Positions 35,410 through 44,205 of a stretch of 64,000 nucleotides of DNA are shown here, piece after piece. The stretch is from Pseudomonas kilonensis (lineage in GTDB: Bacteria > Pseudomonadota > Gammaproteobacteria > Pseudomonadales > Pseudomonadaceae), in NCBI RefSeq assembly GCF_001269885.1, contig NZ_LHVH01000001.1, positions 1 through 64,000 of the forward strand, given 5' to 3'. The notes under the pieces were generated by a model. It saw only the letters and a list, made by a program, of their open reading frames with translations. It was not told the DNA's origin and made no database searches. Both the position numbers and the translations under genes were made by a program. The stretch's first letter is position 1. Every line of letters starts with the position of its first letter.

Positions 35410-35874
35410 ATGAGCGTTTCATTTAAAGGACTGGCCGCCGCCCTGTTGCTGGGCGGCAGTGCCATGGCAATGGCTGCCAATGACGGACAGATGCGCGTCA
35501 ACCAGTTGCTGGAGGCCGACCCGCAATACCGCGAGACCTGGCAGCACGTTGTTAAAAAGGAAGAGCGCCTGCCCGAATGGGTGATGAACCTGTCAGGCGA
35601 TTCGCAGCAGATGAATGCTGTGGAGGAAGATGGCGACAAGTACCTGGTGGGACCGTTGTGCGAAACCCAGGCGACGTGTCGCAGCGCACGCCTGTTCGTC
35701 GCCTTCAGTTTCGACAAGGACGAGGCCTATGCCATGTTGGTGGAAGTCCCTGCGGGGCTGCCGGCCGACAAGTCCCCGACCCGTCATGCCAACTACCGGT
35801 TCCTCGGCAAGCCCGATGAAGGTATGCAGAAACTGTTAATGGAACAACTCAAGAAAGATCCGAACTGGTACTGA
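35410..35874 (+). CDS. Inhibitor of vertebrate lysozyme (Ivy) family protein
   Basis: A 154-residue periplasmic protein. Signal peptide about 1-22 (AMAMAAN). The mature part fits Ivy: LLEADPQYRETWQHVVK, then the Cys-loop LCETQATC in the place of the lysozyme-inserting CKPHDC loop, and AFSFDKDEAYAMLVE. The loop lacks the critical His of E. coli Ivy, so inhibition of C-type lysozyme is uncertain. It is last in the sigma-54 operon. Confidence 0.85.
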   Translation: MSVSFKGLAAALLLGGSAMAMAANDGQMRVNQLLEADPQYRETWQHVVKKEERLPEWVMNLSGDSQQMNAVEEDGDKYLVGPLCETQATCRSARLFVAFSFDKDEAYAMLVEVPAGLPADKSPTRHANYRFLGKPDEGMQKLLMEQLKKDPNWY

Positions 35875-35886
35875 TTCTGAAAATGG

Positions 35887-35906
35887 GAAAAGCAGCCCTG
35901 CTTTTC
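35887..35906. terminator. Hairpin terminator after the Ivy-type gene
   Basis: GAAAAGCAG-CC-CTGCTTTTC, perfect 9-bp arms with T residues in the 3' arm. Confidence 0.7.
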
Positions 35907-36026
35907 TCTGCTGCACAGCCCGAGGAGGGCCGGTGCATGACCAGGGGGCCGGGACGTTCTGACGGATGAGCGTCGGAGTGACCTACGGGCACAAGGGGTG
36001 CCTGCGAAAGGGCCGGGTCAGGTAAA

Positions 36027-36080
36027 AGCTGCGACGCAAGTTCGCAAAGCCATCACGGCTTGGCGAACTTGCGTAGAGCT
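36027..36080. other. Long hairpin in a 700-bp gap upstream of gltP
   Basis: ACGCAAGTTCGCAAAGCC (36034-36051) pairs with GGCTTGGCGAACTTGCGT (36057-36074), one mismatch in 18, five-base loop, and flanking AGCT words extend it. No T-tract follows. The gap 35907-36578 holds no convincing gene; it also has a TTATG/CATAA hairpin (about 36319) and the palindrome ATGCCGATTCGGCAT (36377-36391). A small RNA or long 5' UTR is possible. Confidence 0.5.
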
Positions 36081-36578
36081 TATGTCGCCAGATGCGTGCG
36101 CCAGAGCGGTTGGCTGATTGGCGTGCCGCGAGCCACCCGGCGATGCGGCATATTGTCTCCTCCCGCCGATTTATCGCCCTTTTCCTGACCGTATATCGGA
36201 GAATGCCGGCGCAATTTCTCCCATGGGCCGCGTCTCGATTCGCGGTCGTTTTCATCGGTCCCCCACCGTTGCGAGAGAAAGCCCAGCTACGCTGAAATGG
36301 CCGTTTCACGGCACTTATGCCTGCATAAATGTCGTGTTCGAACGGCTTGGAAGGCGGGTTTCGTTTGCAAATCTTCATGCCGATTCGGCATAGGGTAGGC
36401 GTTTACGGCATTAGACGAGCCCCCCCTGCATCGCAATAGTTGCGCCTTTTTTTCGCCTGCCAGTAAGCCGCTAACGCGCTCGGGGTGACCTTATACGGGG
36501 GCAGGGGCGCGAATGTTTTTCGTCATCGACGATCTGTTCGCGCCACTGTCCGAGTCCAACTGAAGTAAGGGTAACGAT

Positions 36579-37910
36579 ATGAAGAAGGCACGACTAAGCC
36601 TCGCCTGGCAGATCCTCATCGGTCTGGTGCTGGGGATTGCAGTGGGCGCGCTGCTCAACCATTTCAGTGCCGAGAAGGCCTGGTGGATCAGCAATGTGCT
36701 GCAACCGGCGGGCGATATCTTTATCCGTCTGATCAAGATGATCGTGATCCCGATCGTGATTTCCTCGCTGATCGTCGGCATTGCCGGGGTCGGTGATGCC
36801 AAGAAGCTCGGGCGCATCGGTCTCAAGACCATCCTTTACTTCGAAATCGTCACCACCATCGCCATCGTCGTCGGCCTGCTGCTGGCCAACTTCTTCCAGC
36901 CGGGCAGCGGCATCGACATGAGCACCCTGGGTACCGTGGATATTTCCAAGTACCAGGCCACGGCGGCGGAAGTCCAGCATGAACACGCGTTCATCGAGAC
37001 CATCCTCAACCTGATCCCGTCGAACATCTTTGCCGCCGTTGCCCGTGGCGAGATGCTGCCGATCATTTTCTTCTCCGTCTTGTTCGGCCTGGGTCTGTCC
37101 AGCCTGCAATCGGACCTGCGCGAGCCGCTGGTGAAGATGTTCCAGGGCGTGTCGGAAAGCATGTTCAAGGTCACCCACATGATCATGCAATACGCCCCGA
37201 TCGGCGTGTTCGCCCTGATCGCGGTGACCGTCGCCAACTTCGGCTTCGCGTCGCTGCTGCCGCTGGCGAAACTGGTGATCCTGGTTTACGTCGCCATCGC
37301 TTTCTTCGCCTTTGTGGTGATGGGCCTGATCGCCCGCCTGTTCGGCTTCTCGGTGCTCAAGCTGATGCGCATCTTCAAGGATGAGCTGGTGCTGGCCTAT
37401 TCCACCGCCAGTTCCGAAACCGTGCTGCCGCGCGTGATCGAGAAGATGGAAGCCTACGGCGCACCGAAAGCCATCTGCAGCTTCGTGGTGCCCACCGGCT
37501 ATTCGTTCAACCTCGACGGTTCGACCCTGTACCAGAGCATCGCGGCGATTTTCATCGCCCAGCTGTACGGCATCGACCTGTCCATCAGCCAGCAATTGCT
37601 GCTGGTGCTGACCTTGATGGTCACCTCCAAAGGCATCGCCGGTGTGCCGGGCGTGTCGTTCGTGGTGTTGCTGGCGACCCTGGGCAGCGTGGGCATTCCG
37701 TTGGAAGGCCTGGCCTTCATCGCCGGCGCCGACCGCATCATGGACATGGCCCGTACCGCGCTGAACGTCATCGGCAACGCCCTGGCCGTACTGGTCATCG
37801 CCCGCTGGGAGGGCATGTACGACGATGCCAAGGGCCAGCGCTACTGGAACTCCCTGCCGCACTGGCGCAGCAAAGAGCCGCTGCCGGCGGGGGAAACTTC
37901 CAGCCGTTGA
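36579..37910 (+). CDS. gltP: Proton/glutamate-aspartate symporter GltP (DAACS family)
   Basis: A 443-residue inner-membrane dicarboxylate/amino acid:cation symporter with about eight helices and two re-entrant hairpins. The substrate/cation motifs are ASSETVLPRVIEKM, SFVVPTGYSFNLDGS and the SKGIAGVPG loop. It imports glutamate/aspartate with protons. GTAAGGG lies upstream of the ATG. Long upstream region with possible structured RNA; downstream REPIN then terminator. Confidence 0.93.
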   Translation: MKKARLSLAWQILIGLVLGIAVGALLNHFSAEKAWWISNVLQPAGDIFIRLIKMIVIPIVISSLIVGIAGVGDAKKLGRIGLKTILYFEIVTTIAIVVGLLLANFFQPGSGIDMSTLGTVDISKYQATAAEVQHEHAFIETILNLIPSNIFAAVARGEMLPIIFFSVLFGLGLSSLQSDLREPLVKMFQGVSESMFKVTHMIMQYAPIGVFALIAVTVANFGFASLLPLAKLVILVYVAIAFFAFVVMGLIARLFGFSVLKLMRIFKDELVLAYSTASSETVLPRVIEKMEAYGAPKAICSFVVPTGYSFNLDGSTLYQSIAAIFIAQLYGIDLSISQQLLLVLTLMVTSKGIAGVPGVSFVVLLATLGSVGIPLEGLAFIAGADRIMDMARTALNVIGNALAVLVIARWEGMYDDAKGQRYWNSLPHWRSKEPLPAGETSSR

Positions 37911-37917
37911 GATCCAT

Positions 37918-38010
37918 TGTGGGAGCTGAGCTTGCTCGCGATGGCGTCGGATCAGTTGGCATTGATGTTGGCTGATCCACCGCCATCGCGAGCAAGCTTA
38001 GCTCCCACAG
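37918..38010. repeat. REPIN (inverted REP pair)
   Basis: TGTGGGAGCTGAGCTTGCTC at the left and the inverted GAGCAAGCTTAGCTCCCACA at the right, about 50-base loop. Confidence 0.9.
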
Positions 38011-38054
38011 GGTCTTCCACAGGGGGTTCGTTGATCATCTGCGCAGTGCCAAGC

Positions 38055-38085
38055 AAACCCCGGAGAAATCCGGGGTTTGTCGTTT
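38055..38085 (+). terminator. Hairpin terminator downstream of gltP
   Basis: AAACCCCGG-AGAAAT-CCGGGGTTT, perfect 9-bp stem; the T-tract is short. Confidence 0.75.
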
Positions 38086-38132
38086 CTGCCAGCCCCGCTA
38101 TCATTCGCGGCATCTTCCGGGGGATTTAACTG

Positions 38133-39362
38133 ATGCTCAATGGCCTGTGGCTTGGCTTCTTTATCGTGGCTGCCGTGTCGGCGCTGGCGCAGTGGTTGAT
38201 CGGCGGCAACGCCGGGATCTTCGCGGCCATGGTGGAAAGCATTTTCGCCATGGCCAAGCTGTCGGTGGAGGTGATGGTCCTGCTGTTCGGCACCTTGACC
38301 CTGTGGCTGGGCTTCCTGCGCATCGCCGAAAAGGCCGGCATCGTCGACTGGCTGGCCAAGGCCCTCGGCCCGCTGTTCCTGCGCTTGATGCCGGAAGTGC
38401 CCGCCGGCCACCCGGCGATCGGCCTGATCACCCTCAACTTCGCCGCCAATGGCCTGGGCCTGGACAACGCAGCCACCCCCATCGGCCTCAAGGCCATGCG
38501 CGCCCTGCAAGATCTCAATCCCAGCCCAACCATCGCCAGCAACGCGCAGATCCTGTTCCTGGTGCTCAACGCCTCGTCGCTGACGCTGCTGCCGGTGACG
38601 ATCTTCATGTACCGCGCCCAGCAAGGCGCGCCGGACCCGACCCTGGTGTTCCTGCCGATCCTGCTCGCCACCAGCGCCTCGACGCTGATGGGGCTGCTGT
38701 CGGTGGCGTTCATGCAGCGCCTGCGCCTATGGGATCCGGTGGTGTTGGCTTACCTGATTCCGGGTGCGTTGGCGCTGGGCGGTTTCATGGCGCTGCTGGC
38801 GACGCTCTCGGCCACGGCGCTGGCGGGGCTGTCGTCGATCCTCGGCAACCTGACGCTGTTTGGCCTGATCATCCTGTTCCTGGTGGTGGGCGCGCTGCGC
38901 AAGGTCAAGGTGTATGAAGCCTTCGTCGAAGGCGCGAAAGAAGGGTTCGACGTTGCCAAGAACCTGTTGCCGTACCTGGTGGCGATGCTCTGCGCCGTCG
39001 GCGTGCTGCGGGCTTCGGGGGCTTTGGATTTCGGCCTGGACGGCATCCGGCACCTGGTGCAGTGGGCCGGCCTGGACACGCGTTTCGTCGATGCCCTGCC
39101 GACCGCCATGGTCAAGCCGTTCTCCGGCAGCGCCGCCCGGGCCATGCTGATCGAGACCATGAAGACCTCCGGCGTGGACAGCTTCCCGGCCCTGGTGGCG
39201 GCGACCATCCAGGGCAGCACCGAGACCACGTTCTACGTGCTGGCGGTCTATTTCGGCGCCGTCGGTATCCAGCGGGCGCGCCACGCCGTGGGGTGTGCGC
39301 TGCTGGCGGAGTTGGCCGGGGTCGTGGCGGCCATCGGCGTTTGCTACTGGTTCTTCGGTTGA
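38133..39362 (+). CDS. Nucleoside-recognition (Gate) domain membrane protein, SpmA-SpmB-like fusion
   Basis: A 409-residue polytopic membrane protein with two Gate domains: LNFAANGLGLDNAATPIGLK in the N-half and PFSGSAARAMLIETM / TIQGSTETTFYVLAVYFG in the C-half. The arrangement is like spore-maturation proteins SpmA and SpmB joined in one chain, common in non-sporulating proteobacteria. Transport substrate unknown. It follows gltP as in P. aeruginosa (PA5479-PA5478). Confidence 0.88.
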   Translation: MLNGLWLGFFIVAAVSALAQWLIGGNAGIFAAMVESIFAMAKLSVEVMVLLFGTLTLWLGFLRIAEKAGIVDWLAKALGPLFLRLMPEVPAGHPAIGLITLNFAANGLGLDNAATPIGLKAMRALQDLNPSPTIASNAQILFLVLNASSLTLLPVTIFMYRAQQGAPDPTLVFLPILLATSASTLMGLLSVAFMQRLRLWDPVVLAYLIPGALALGGFMALLATLSATALAGLSSILGNLTLFGLIILFLVVGALRKVKVYEAFVEGAKEGFDVAKNLLPYLVAMLCAVGVLRASGALDFGLDGIRHLVQWAGLDTRFVDALPTAMVKPFSGSAARAMLIETMKTSGVDSFPALVAATIQGSTETTFYVLAVYFGAVGIQRARHAVGCALLAELAGVVAAIGVCYWFFG

Positions 39363-39382
39363 CCTGAGTCGCCCGGCGGCCC

Positions 39383-40018
39383 CTAGGGTTGGGTCGGCGT
39401 TGCGAAACGCTGGCCTTGCTCCACTGTCCAGGCCACCACTTCGGCCGCCAGCCGGTCACCGGCCCGGCCGAAGCCGTCCACCACCGCCGGCACTTTCACA
39501 TCGCTCAACGGCTGGCGCACTTCAAACCGGCGACTGGCCAGGATGCGCTGGTCGAACCCGCGCACCAGCAGCGCGTCCAGGCGAATCACCACGCTGGCCG
39601 CTGTGCCCTGGTATTCGGTCTGGAACGCCTGCAATTGCCCGCCCAGTTCCAGGTCCGCTTGCAGGTTGCTGTCGGCGACGCTTAACAACCTCACGCGTCC
39701 ATCCTGGGCGAAGCCATCGAGCAGGCGGTTGCGCAACAGCACCGGGGCTGGGTCGCTCCAGCGCGAGGCGGCGTAGCTGCTGAACAGATTGCCCTGGGGG
39801 ATCACCGCTATTTTCGGGCTGTTGAGCACTTCGCTGGCTTGCGGGCTGGCCAGGCGCAACGACCAGTTCACCGCCGTGCCCGCAGATGCCGGCGCCTGGG
39901 TGGCGGGCAGGCGATAGACGTCCGCCGGTTCGGTTTTGGGCAGGATCGAGCAGCCTGCCATCAGGATAAATCCTGCCAGCAACAGGCCAGGGCGCAGGAA
40001 TCGATTGGACGGCTTCAT
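39383..40018 (-). CDS. ABC-type transport auxiliary lipoprotein (PqiC/DUF330-like)
   Basis: A 211-residue outer-membrane lipoprotein candidate (lipobox ILMAGC). Family features include YRLPATQAP, SWSLRLASPQASEVLNSPKIAV and RNRLLDGFAQDGRV. These lipoproteins accompany MCE/Mla-type phospholipid transporters. The start overlaps the MlaD-type gene end by four bases (ATGA). It is the last gene of the four-gene lipid-transport operon running to 42912. Confidence 0.87.
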   Translation of the reverse strand: MKPSNRFLRPGLLLAGFILMAGCSILPKTEPADVYRLPATQAPASAGTAVNWSLRLASPQASEVLNSPKIAVIPQGNLFSSYAASRWSDPAPVLLRNRLLDGFAQDGRVRLLSVADSNLQADLELGGQLQAFQTEYQGTAASVVIRLDALLVRGFDQRILASRRFEVRQPLSDVKVPAVVDGFGRAGDRLAAEVVAWTVEQGQRFATPTQP

Positions 40019-40953
40019 GGCGTGAACTCCTTGTCCTTGTCATTGCCCAGCAAATAACCGCTGGGGTTGGCATCCAGGCGCCGGGAGATGCCCCGCAGGG
40101 CACTCAGGGTCTCGCGCAGCTCACGCACGGCGGGCGCCAGGGCATTGAGGCCCTGCATGCCGTTATTCAACGAATCGCGGTTGTCGTTCAGCAGTTTGTC
40201 GAAGGTTGCCGTGCTGCGGGCCAGCGATTGCATGGCTTGCCCGGCGCTGCCCATGACCTCTTTGCCTTGATCGTCCAGCAAGCCATTGGCGTTGCGCATC
40301 AACGCCGTGGTCTGCTCCAGCGTGGCGCTGGCCTGTTTGCCGATGGACGCCAGTTGCTGCATGGCCTGGCGAATATCGCCGCGCTGCTCGGCAATGACCC
40401 CGGTGGTTTGTTCCAGATGCTCGAGGGTCTTGCCCAGGCTTTGGACGTTGTCCGAGGAAAACACCTCATTGGCGTTGTGCAGCAGCAGGTTGATGCTGGT
40501 CATCAAGTCATCGCTGTTGTTGAGCAAGCGGGCAATAGGCGAGGGCGCGGCGATGATCACCGGCGGTTCGCCGTCGTGCCCCGTCAGCGCCGGGCTCTGG
40601 GGCGTGCCGCCACTGAGCTGGATAATCGAGGTGCCGGTAATGCCGGTCAGTGCCAGCTTGGCCTGGGTGTCTTGCTTGATCGGTGTTTCTGCGCTCAAGC
40701 GCACCCGCGCCAGCACCCGGCGTGGGTCGTTCGGGTCCAGGCGCAGGTTGACGACGTCGCCGACCTTGATCCCGCTGTACTCCACCGAGCTGCCCCGGGA
40801 CAACCCGCTGACCGCCTCGTTGAACACCACTTCGTAATCCTTGAACTCGCTGTCCACGCTGGACTTGGCCAGCCACAGGCCAAACAGCAGGGCGCCGGCC
40901 ACCACAATGACGGTGAACAGGCCGATCAGCACATGATGGGCTCGGGTTTCCAT
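40015..40953 (-). CDS. MlaD family (MCE domain) lipid-binding protein
   Basis: A 312-residue protein with one N-terminal membrane anchor (HVLIGLFTVIVVAGALLFGL) and an MCE domain (VEYSGIKVGDVVNLRL..., ALTGITGTSIIQLSGG), then a long helical tail (LLHNANEVFSSDNVQSLGKT...) typical of the longer MCE proteins. It should form a periplasmic ring passing lipids between membranes. The start at 40953 (METRAHHVL) lies two bases upstream of the ATPase gene stop. Confidence 0.88.
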   Translation of the reverse strand: METRAHHVLIGLFTVIVVAGALLFGLWLAKSSVDSEFKDYEVVFNEAVSGLSRGSSVEYSGIKVGDVVNLRLDPNDPRRVLARVRLSAETPIKQDTQAKLALTGITGTSIIQLSGGTPQSPALTGHDGEPPVIIAAPSPIARLLNNSDDLMTSINLLLHNANEVFSSDNVQSLGKTLEHLEQTTGVIAEQRGDIRQAMQQLASIGKQASATLEQTTALMRNANGLLDDQGKEVMGSAGQAMQSLARSTATFDKLLNDNRDSLNNGMQGLNALAPAVRELRETLSALRGISRRLDANPSGYLLGNDKDKEFTP

Positions 40954-40954
40954 G

Positions 40955-41758
40955 TCAAACCTCGTTGGATTGTGTAGCGGCCGATAACGCCGCGCGGCCG
41001 CGAGGGCCATGGAAGTATTCGTGAATCCAGGCGTCGTCGGTTTCCGACACCTTGTCGATGACATCGGCCACCAGCACTTTTTTCTGCGCCAGCACCGCCA
41101 CCCGGTCGGTGATGGTGTAGAGGGTGTCCAGGTCGTGGGTGACCAGGAACACGCTCAGGCCCAGGGCATCGCGCAGCGTCAGGATCAACTGGTCGAATGC
41201 CGCCGCCCCGATGGGGTCGAGGCCGGCGGTGGGTTCGTCGAGAAACAGGATGTCCGGGTCCAGGGCCAGCGCACGGGCCAGGGCGGCGCGCTTGATCATG
41301 CCGCCGGACAGCGAGGCGGGGTACTTGTCTGCGGCCGAGAGTGGCAGCCCGGCCAGCGCGAGTTTCACCGCTGCCAGGTGCTCGGCGTCGGCCCGGCTGA
41401 GCCCGGCGTGTTCGATCAGTGGCAGGGCGACGTTTTCTGTCACGGTCAGTGACGAAAACAGCGCGCCTTTCTGGAACAGCACGCCAAAGCGCCGTTCCAC
41501 CCGCGAACGTTGCTCCGCAGGTAGGCTCGGCAAGTCCTGGCCGAACACCCGCACGGAACCCTCGCTGGGCCGGTTCAGGCCGACAATGCTGCGCAGCAGC
41601 ACCGATTTGCCGCTGCCGGAGCCGCCGACCACGGCAAGGATCTCGCCCTTGTACACATCCAGGTCGAGGTTCTCATGCACGCTCTGGCGGCCGAAGCGAT
41701 TGCACAGGCCGCGCACTTGAATCACCGCCTCAGTGGGCGGCCGCGGGGGTTGGCTCAC
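40955..41758 (-). CDS. Mla-type ABC transporter ATP-binding protein
   Basis: A 267-residue ATPase. Walker A is GGSGSGKSVLLR, signature LSGGMIKRAALARAL (the MlaF-type LSGGM), Walker B ILFLDEPTAGLDP, and H-loop VTHDLDTLY. The GTG start at 41758 overlaps the permease stop (TGGTGA). It energises lipid movement with the MlaE-type permease. Confidence 0.9.
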   Translation of the reverse strand: MSQPPRPPTEAVIQVRGLCNRFGRQSVHENLDLDVYKGEILAVVGGSGSGKSVLLRSIVGLNRPSEGSVRVFGQDLPSLPAEQRSRVERRFGVLFQKGALFSSLTVTENVALPLIEHAGLSRADAEHLAAVKLALAGLPLSAADKYPASLSGGMIKRAALARALALDPDILFLDEPTAGLDPIGAAAFDQLILTLRDALGLSVFLVTHDLDTLYTITDRVAVLAQKKVLVADVIDKVSETDDAWIHEYFHGPRGRAALSAATQSNEV

Positions 41759-42912
41759 CAGCTCATCTCCATGAAAAACAGCGCGGCCACGGCATCGAGC
41801 ACAATCACCACGAAAATCGACTGCACCACGCTGGACGTGGTGTGAGCCCCGACCGATTCGGCACTGCCACTGACCTTGAAACCTTCCAGGCAGCCCACGG
41901 CGGCGATCAGGAAGGCAAAGATCGGCGCCTTGACCATCCCCACCAGGAAATGCTGCACGCCAATGTCCGACTGCAACAGCGACAGGAACATGGCCGGGGA
42001 AATACCCAGCGACAGGGCACACACGACACCGCCGCCGATAATGCCCGAGAGCATGGCCAGGAAGGTCAGCATCGGCAGCGCCACCAATAGCGCCAGCACC
42101 CGTGGCACCACCAGCAACTCCACTGGATCGAGGCCCAGGGTGCGGATCGCGTCGATTTCTTCGTTGGCCTTCATCGAGCCGATCTGCGCGGTGAACGCGC
42201 TGGCGGTGCGACCCGCCATGAGAATCGCTGTGAGCAACACGCCGAATTCACGCAGGAACGAGAATGCCACCAGGTCCACGGTAAAGATGCTGGCGCCAAA
42301 GTCGGCCAGCACCGTCGCGCCGAGGAACGCCACCACCGCGCCGACCAGGAACGTCAGCAGGGCGACGATAGGAGCCGCGTCCAGGCCGGTCTGTTCGATG
42401 TGAACGACCATCGCTGTCATGCGCCAGCGCCTGGGGCGAAACAGGTTGCGGGCCAGGGTTTCGAGGATCAGGCCGACAAAACCCAGCAGTTGCAGGGTGT
42501 CTTGCCAGACTTTGTCCACGGCGCGACCGATACGCGTCAGCAACTGTGTCATCACGCTGACGGGCTGCTCTTTCACCGGCACGCAGAAGTCCGTCAGCGA
42601 GCAATAGACCGTCTGCAACAGCGCCCGCTCGGCGGCCGGCAAGCTGCAATCGGGGTGCTCGGCGGTCTTGCCCAGCCGTTCGGAGCCCAGCAGTTCCACC
42701 AGCAACGAAGCCCCGGCGGTGTCGAGGGCGCCGAGGCCGTTGAGGTCGATCAGGGTGTTCTCGTCGTATTGGCCGCGCAAGGATTCGCTCAAGCGCTTGA
42801 GCTGCGCGTAGTGGGCCAGCGTCCAGTCGCCGCTGACCCATAGCTGCGCGGGGGCGCTAGACGTGTCCAGCCGGGCAGTGCCAGTGGGGGATCCGGGGGT
42901 CATAAGCTCCAT
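41755..42912 (-). CDS. MlaE family permease with N-terminal STAS domain
   Basis: A 385-residue protein. Residues 1-110 are a STAS domain (LWVSGDWTLAHYAQL, IDLNGLGALDTAGASLLVEL), equivalent to the separate MlaB protein of E. coli. The rest is the MlaE permease with about six helices and the conserved ILAGRTASAFTAQIGSMKANEEIDA-type segment. First gene of a permease-ATPase-MCE-lipoprotein operon. No MlaC-like shuttle is present here. Confidence 0.9.
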   Translation of the reverse strand: MELMTPGSPTGTARLDTSSAPAQLWVSGDWTLAHYAQLKRLSESLRGQYDENTLIDLNGLGALDTAGASLLVELLGSERLGKTAEHPDCSLPAAERALLQTVYCSLTDFCVPVKEQPVSVMTQLLTRIGRAVDKVWQDTLQLLGFVGLILETLARNLFRPRRWRMTAMVVHIEQTGLDAAPIVALLTFLVGAVVAFLGATVLADFGASIFTVDLVAFSFLREFGVLLTAILMAGRTASAFTAQIGSMKANEEIDAIRTLGLDPVELLVVPRVLALLVALPMLTFLAMLSGIIGGGVVCALSLGISPAMFLSLLQSDIGVQHFLVGMVKAPIFAFLIAAVGCLEGFKVSGSAESVGAHTTSSVVQSIFVVIVLDAVAALFFMEMSW

Positions 42913-42955
42913 GCTCGTTCGACTTGAACAGCGCTACCTAATAGCACGACCGCCG

Positions 42956-43981
42956 TTATTTTGCTTCGGGTGTGGCGGCGTTCACAGTGAAACGCAGCAC
43001 ACCGATCATCTGGCCATTTTCCGTCAGCACCCGCACTTGCCATTTGCCCGTCGGATCTTGCGGGAAGTTCTGCTTGTGGGTCCAGGCGCGATAGCCTTCC
43101 TTGCGTCCGCCATGGATGTCCAGGGCGATGCGGTCGACTTCTTTGCCGTTGAACTGCCAGACGTGATAAATCCGCTCATCGAGCCCTCGCGGCGCGTTGA
43201 TGGCGGTGTAGGCGTACAGGCCGCTGCCGCGGATCTGGGCCGCACTGACCTCCTTGAGGCTGGCGCCCGGCGTGCGGTCCTCCAGTTGGGTGCTGATCGC
43301 CACTTCGGTCATCCACAGCGTGGCCGGTGGCACCCAGGAGCGCAGCACCCAGCCGGCGGCGCCAATCCCCAGGGTGATGCAGAGGATCGCCAAGGCGTTG
43401 CGTACAGTGCGGATCGGGAAGATCGAGGCCAGGCTGGGGAACGACAGCAGCATGGCAATGCCCAGCGCCAGCTTGAAGCTCTGGTCGGTGGTCAGGTGCA
43501 GGATGACCGGCAAAGAGGTGAGCAGGGCGGCGAACAGCGTCAGCGTGTGCAACGCCAGGAACGCCCAGCGCCGGGGCGCCAGCCATTTGTAGTACAGCGG
43601 GTCGGTGATCGAAATCAGCGCCGCGACGGTCAGCAGGCCGGTGAAAATCAACTGGCTGCTGTTCCAGGTGGTGGTGATGAAGAAAAACGGCAGGACGAAA
43701 AACAGGCTCTCCTGGTGAATCATCTGCGTGGCGTAGCGCAGCAGCGGCTGGGGGATTTCCCGTTTGAAAATCCGCGTGAACAGCCGGGTCATGCTGTTTT
43801 CGACCATCAGCCAGAGCCAGCTCACCAGCATCATGATGGCGATCCAGGTCGCCAGGCCCTGCTGGCGGTCCACCAGCATGAAACTGCCGACCCCGGAAAT
43901 GAAACCACCGAGCGCGATGACCCCTGGATAGCGCTTCATCAGTTCAAGGATGCGCTGGATGTAGAGAGTCAGGTTCTGCAT
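42956..43981 (-). CDS. DUF5924/DUF2914 membrane protein
   Basis: A 341-residue protein with about six to seven hydrophobic segments in residues 15-225 and a C-terminal soluble DUF2914-like domain (about 235-335) containing HVWQFNGKEVDRIAL and GKWQVRVLTENGQMIG. Function unknown; the C-terminal fold resembles sugar-binding beta sandwiches. It lies upstream of, and 44 bp from, the Mla-type operon on the same strand. Confidence 0.8.
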   Translation of the reverse strand: MQNLTLYIQRILELMKRYPGVIALGGFISGVGSFMLVDRQQGLATWIAIMMLVSWLWLMVENSMTRLFTRIFKREIPQPLLRYATQMIHQESLFFVLPFFFITTTWNSSQLIFTGLLTVAALISITDPLYYKWLAPRRWAFLALHTLTLFAALLTSLPVILHLTTDQSFKLALGIAMLLSFPSLASIFPIRTVRNALAILCITLGIGAAGWVLRSWVPPATLWMTEVAISTQLEDRTPGASLKEVSAAQIRGSGLYAYTAINAPRGLDERIYHVWQFNGKEVDRIALDIHGGRKEGYRAWTHKQNFPQDPTGKWQVRVLTENGQMIGVLRFTVNAATPEAK

Positions 43982-44073
43982 TCGGTGGTTTCACAGTAAG
44001 TCGTAGGAAATATCCCTGACAGAGTATCGTCAGGACATCGATGTGACGAGTGCTCTGTGGCAAGTGGGATTTG

Positions 44074-44166
44074 CTGTGGGAGCAAAGCTTGCTCGCGAAA
44101 CAGGCGCCTCGGTTTCTGAAAGACGCGCGTCGCGTCCATCGCGGGCAAGCCTTGCTCCCACACAGC
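44074..44166. repeat. REPIN (inverted REP pair)
   Basis: CTGTGGGAGCAAAGCTTGCT and the inverted partner ending CCTTGCTCCCACACAG. Confidence 0.9.
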
Positions 44167-44205
44167 AGACAGATGCCCTCGCCACAAATGTGTGCCGCCC
44201 CGAGA

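Noticed and set aside
35983..36378. 131-codon frame on the minus strand upstream of gltP
   Set aside because: No ribosome site, no domain, unusual composition (Arg-rich), and it covers the long hairpin region; treated as non-coding.
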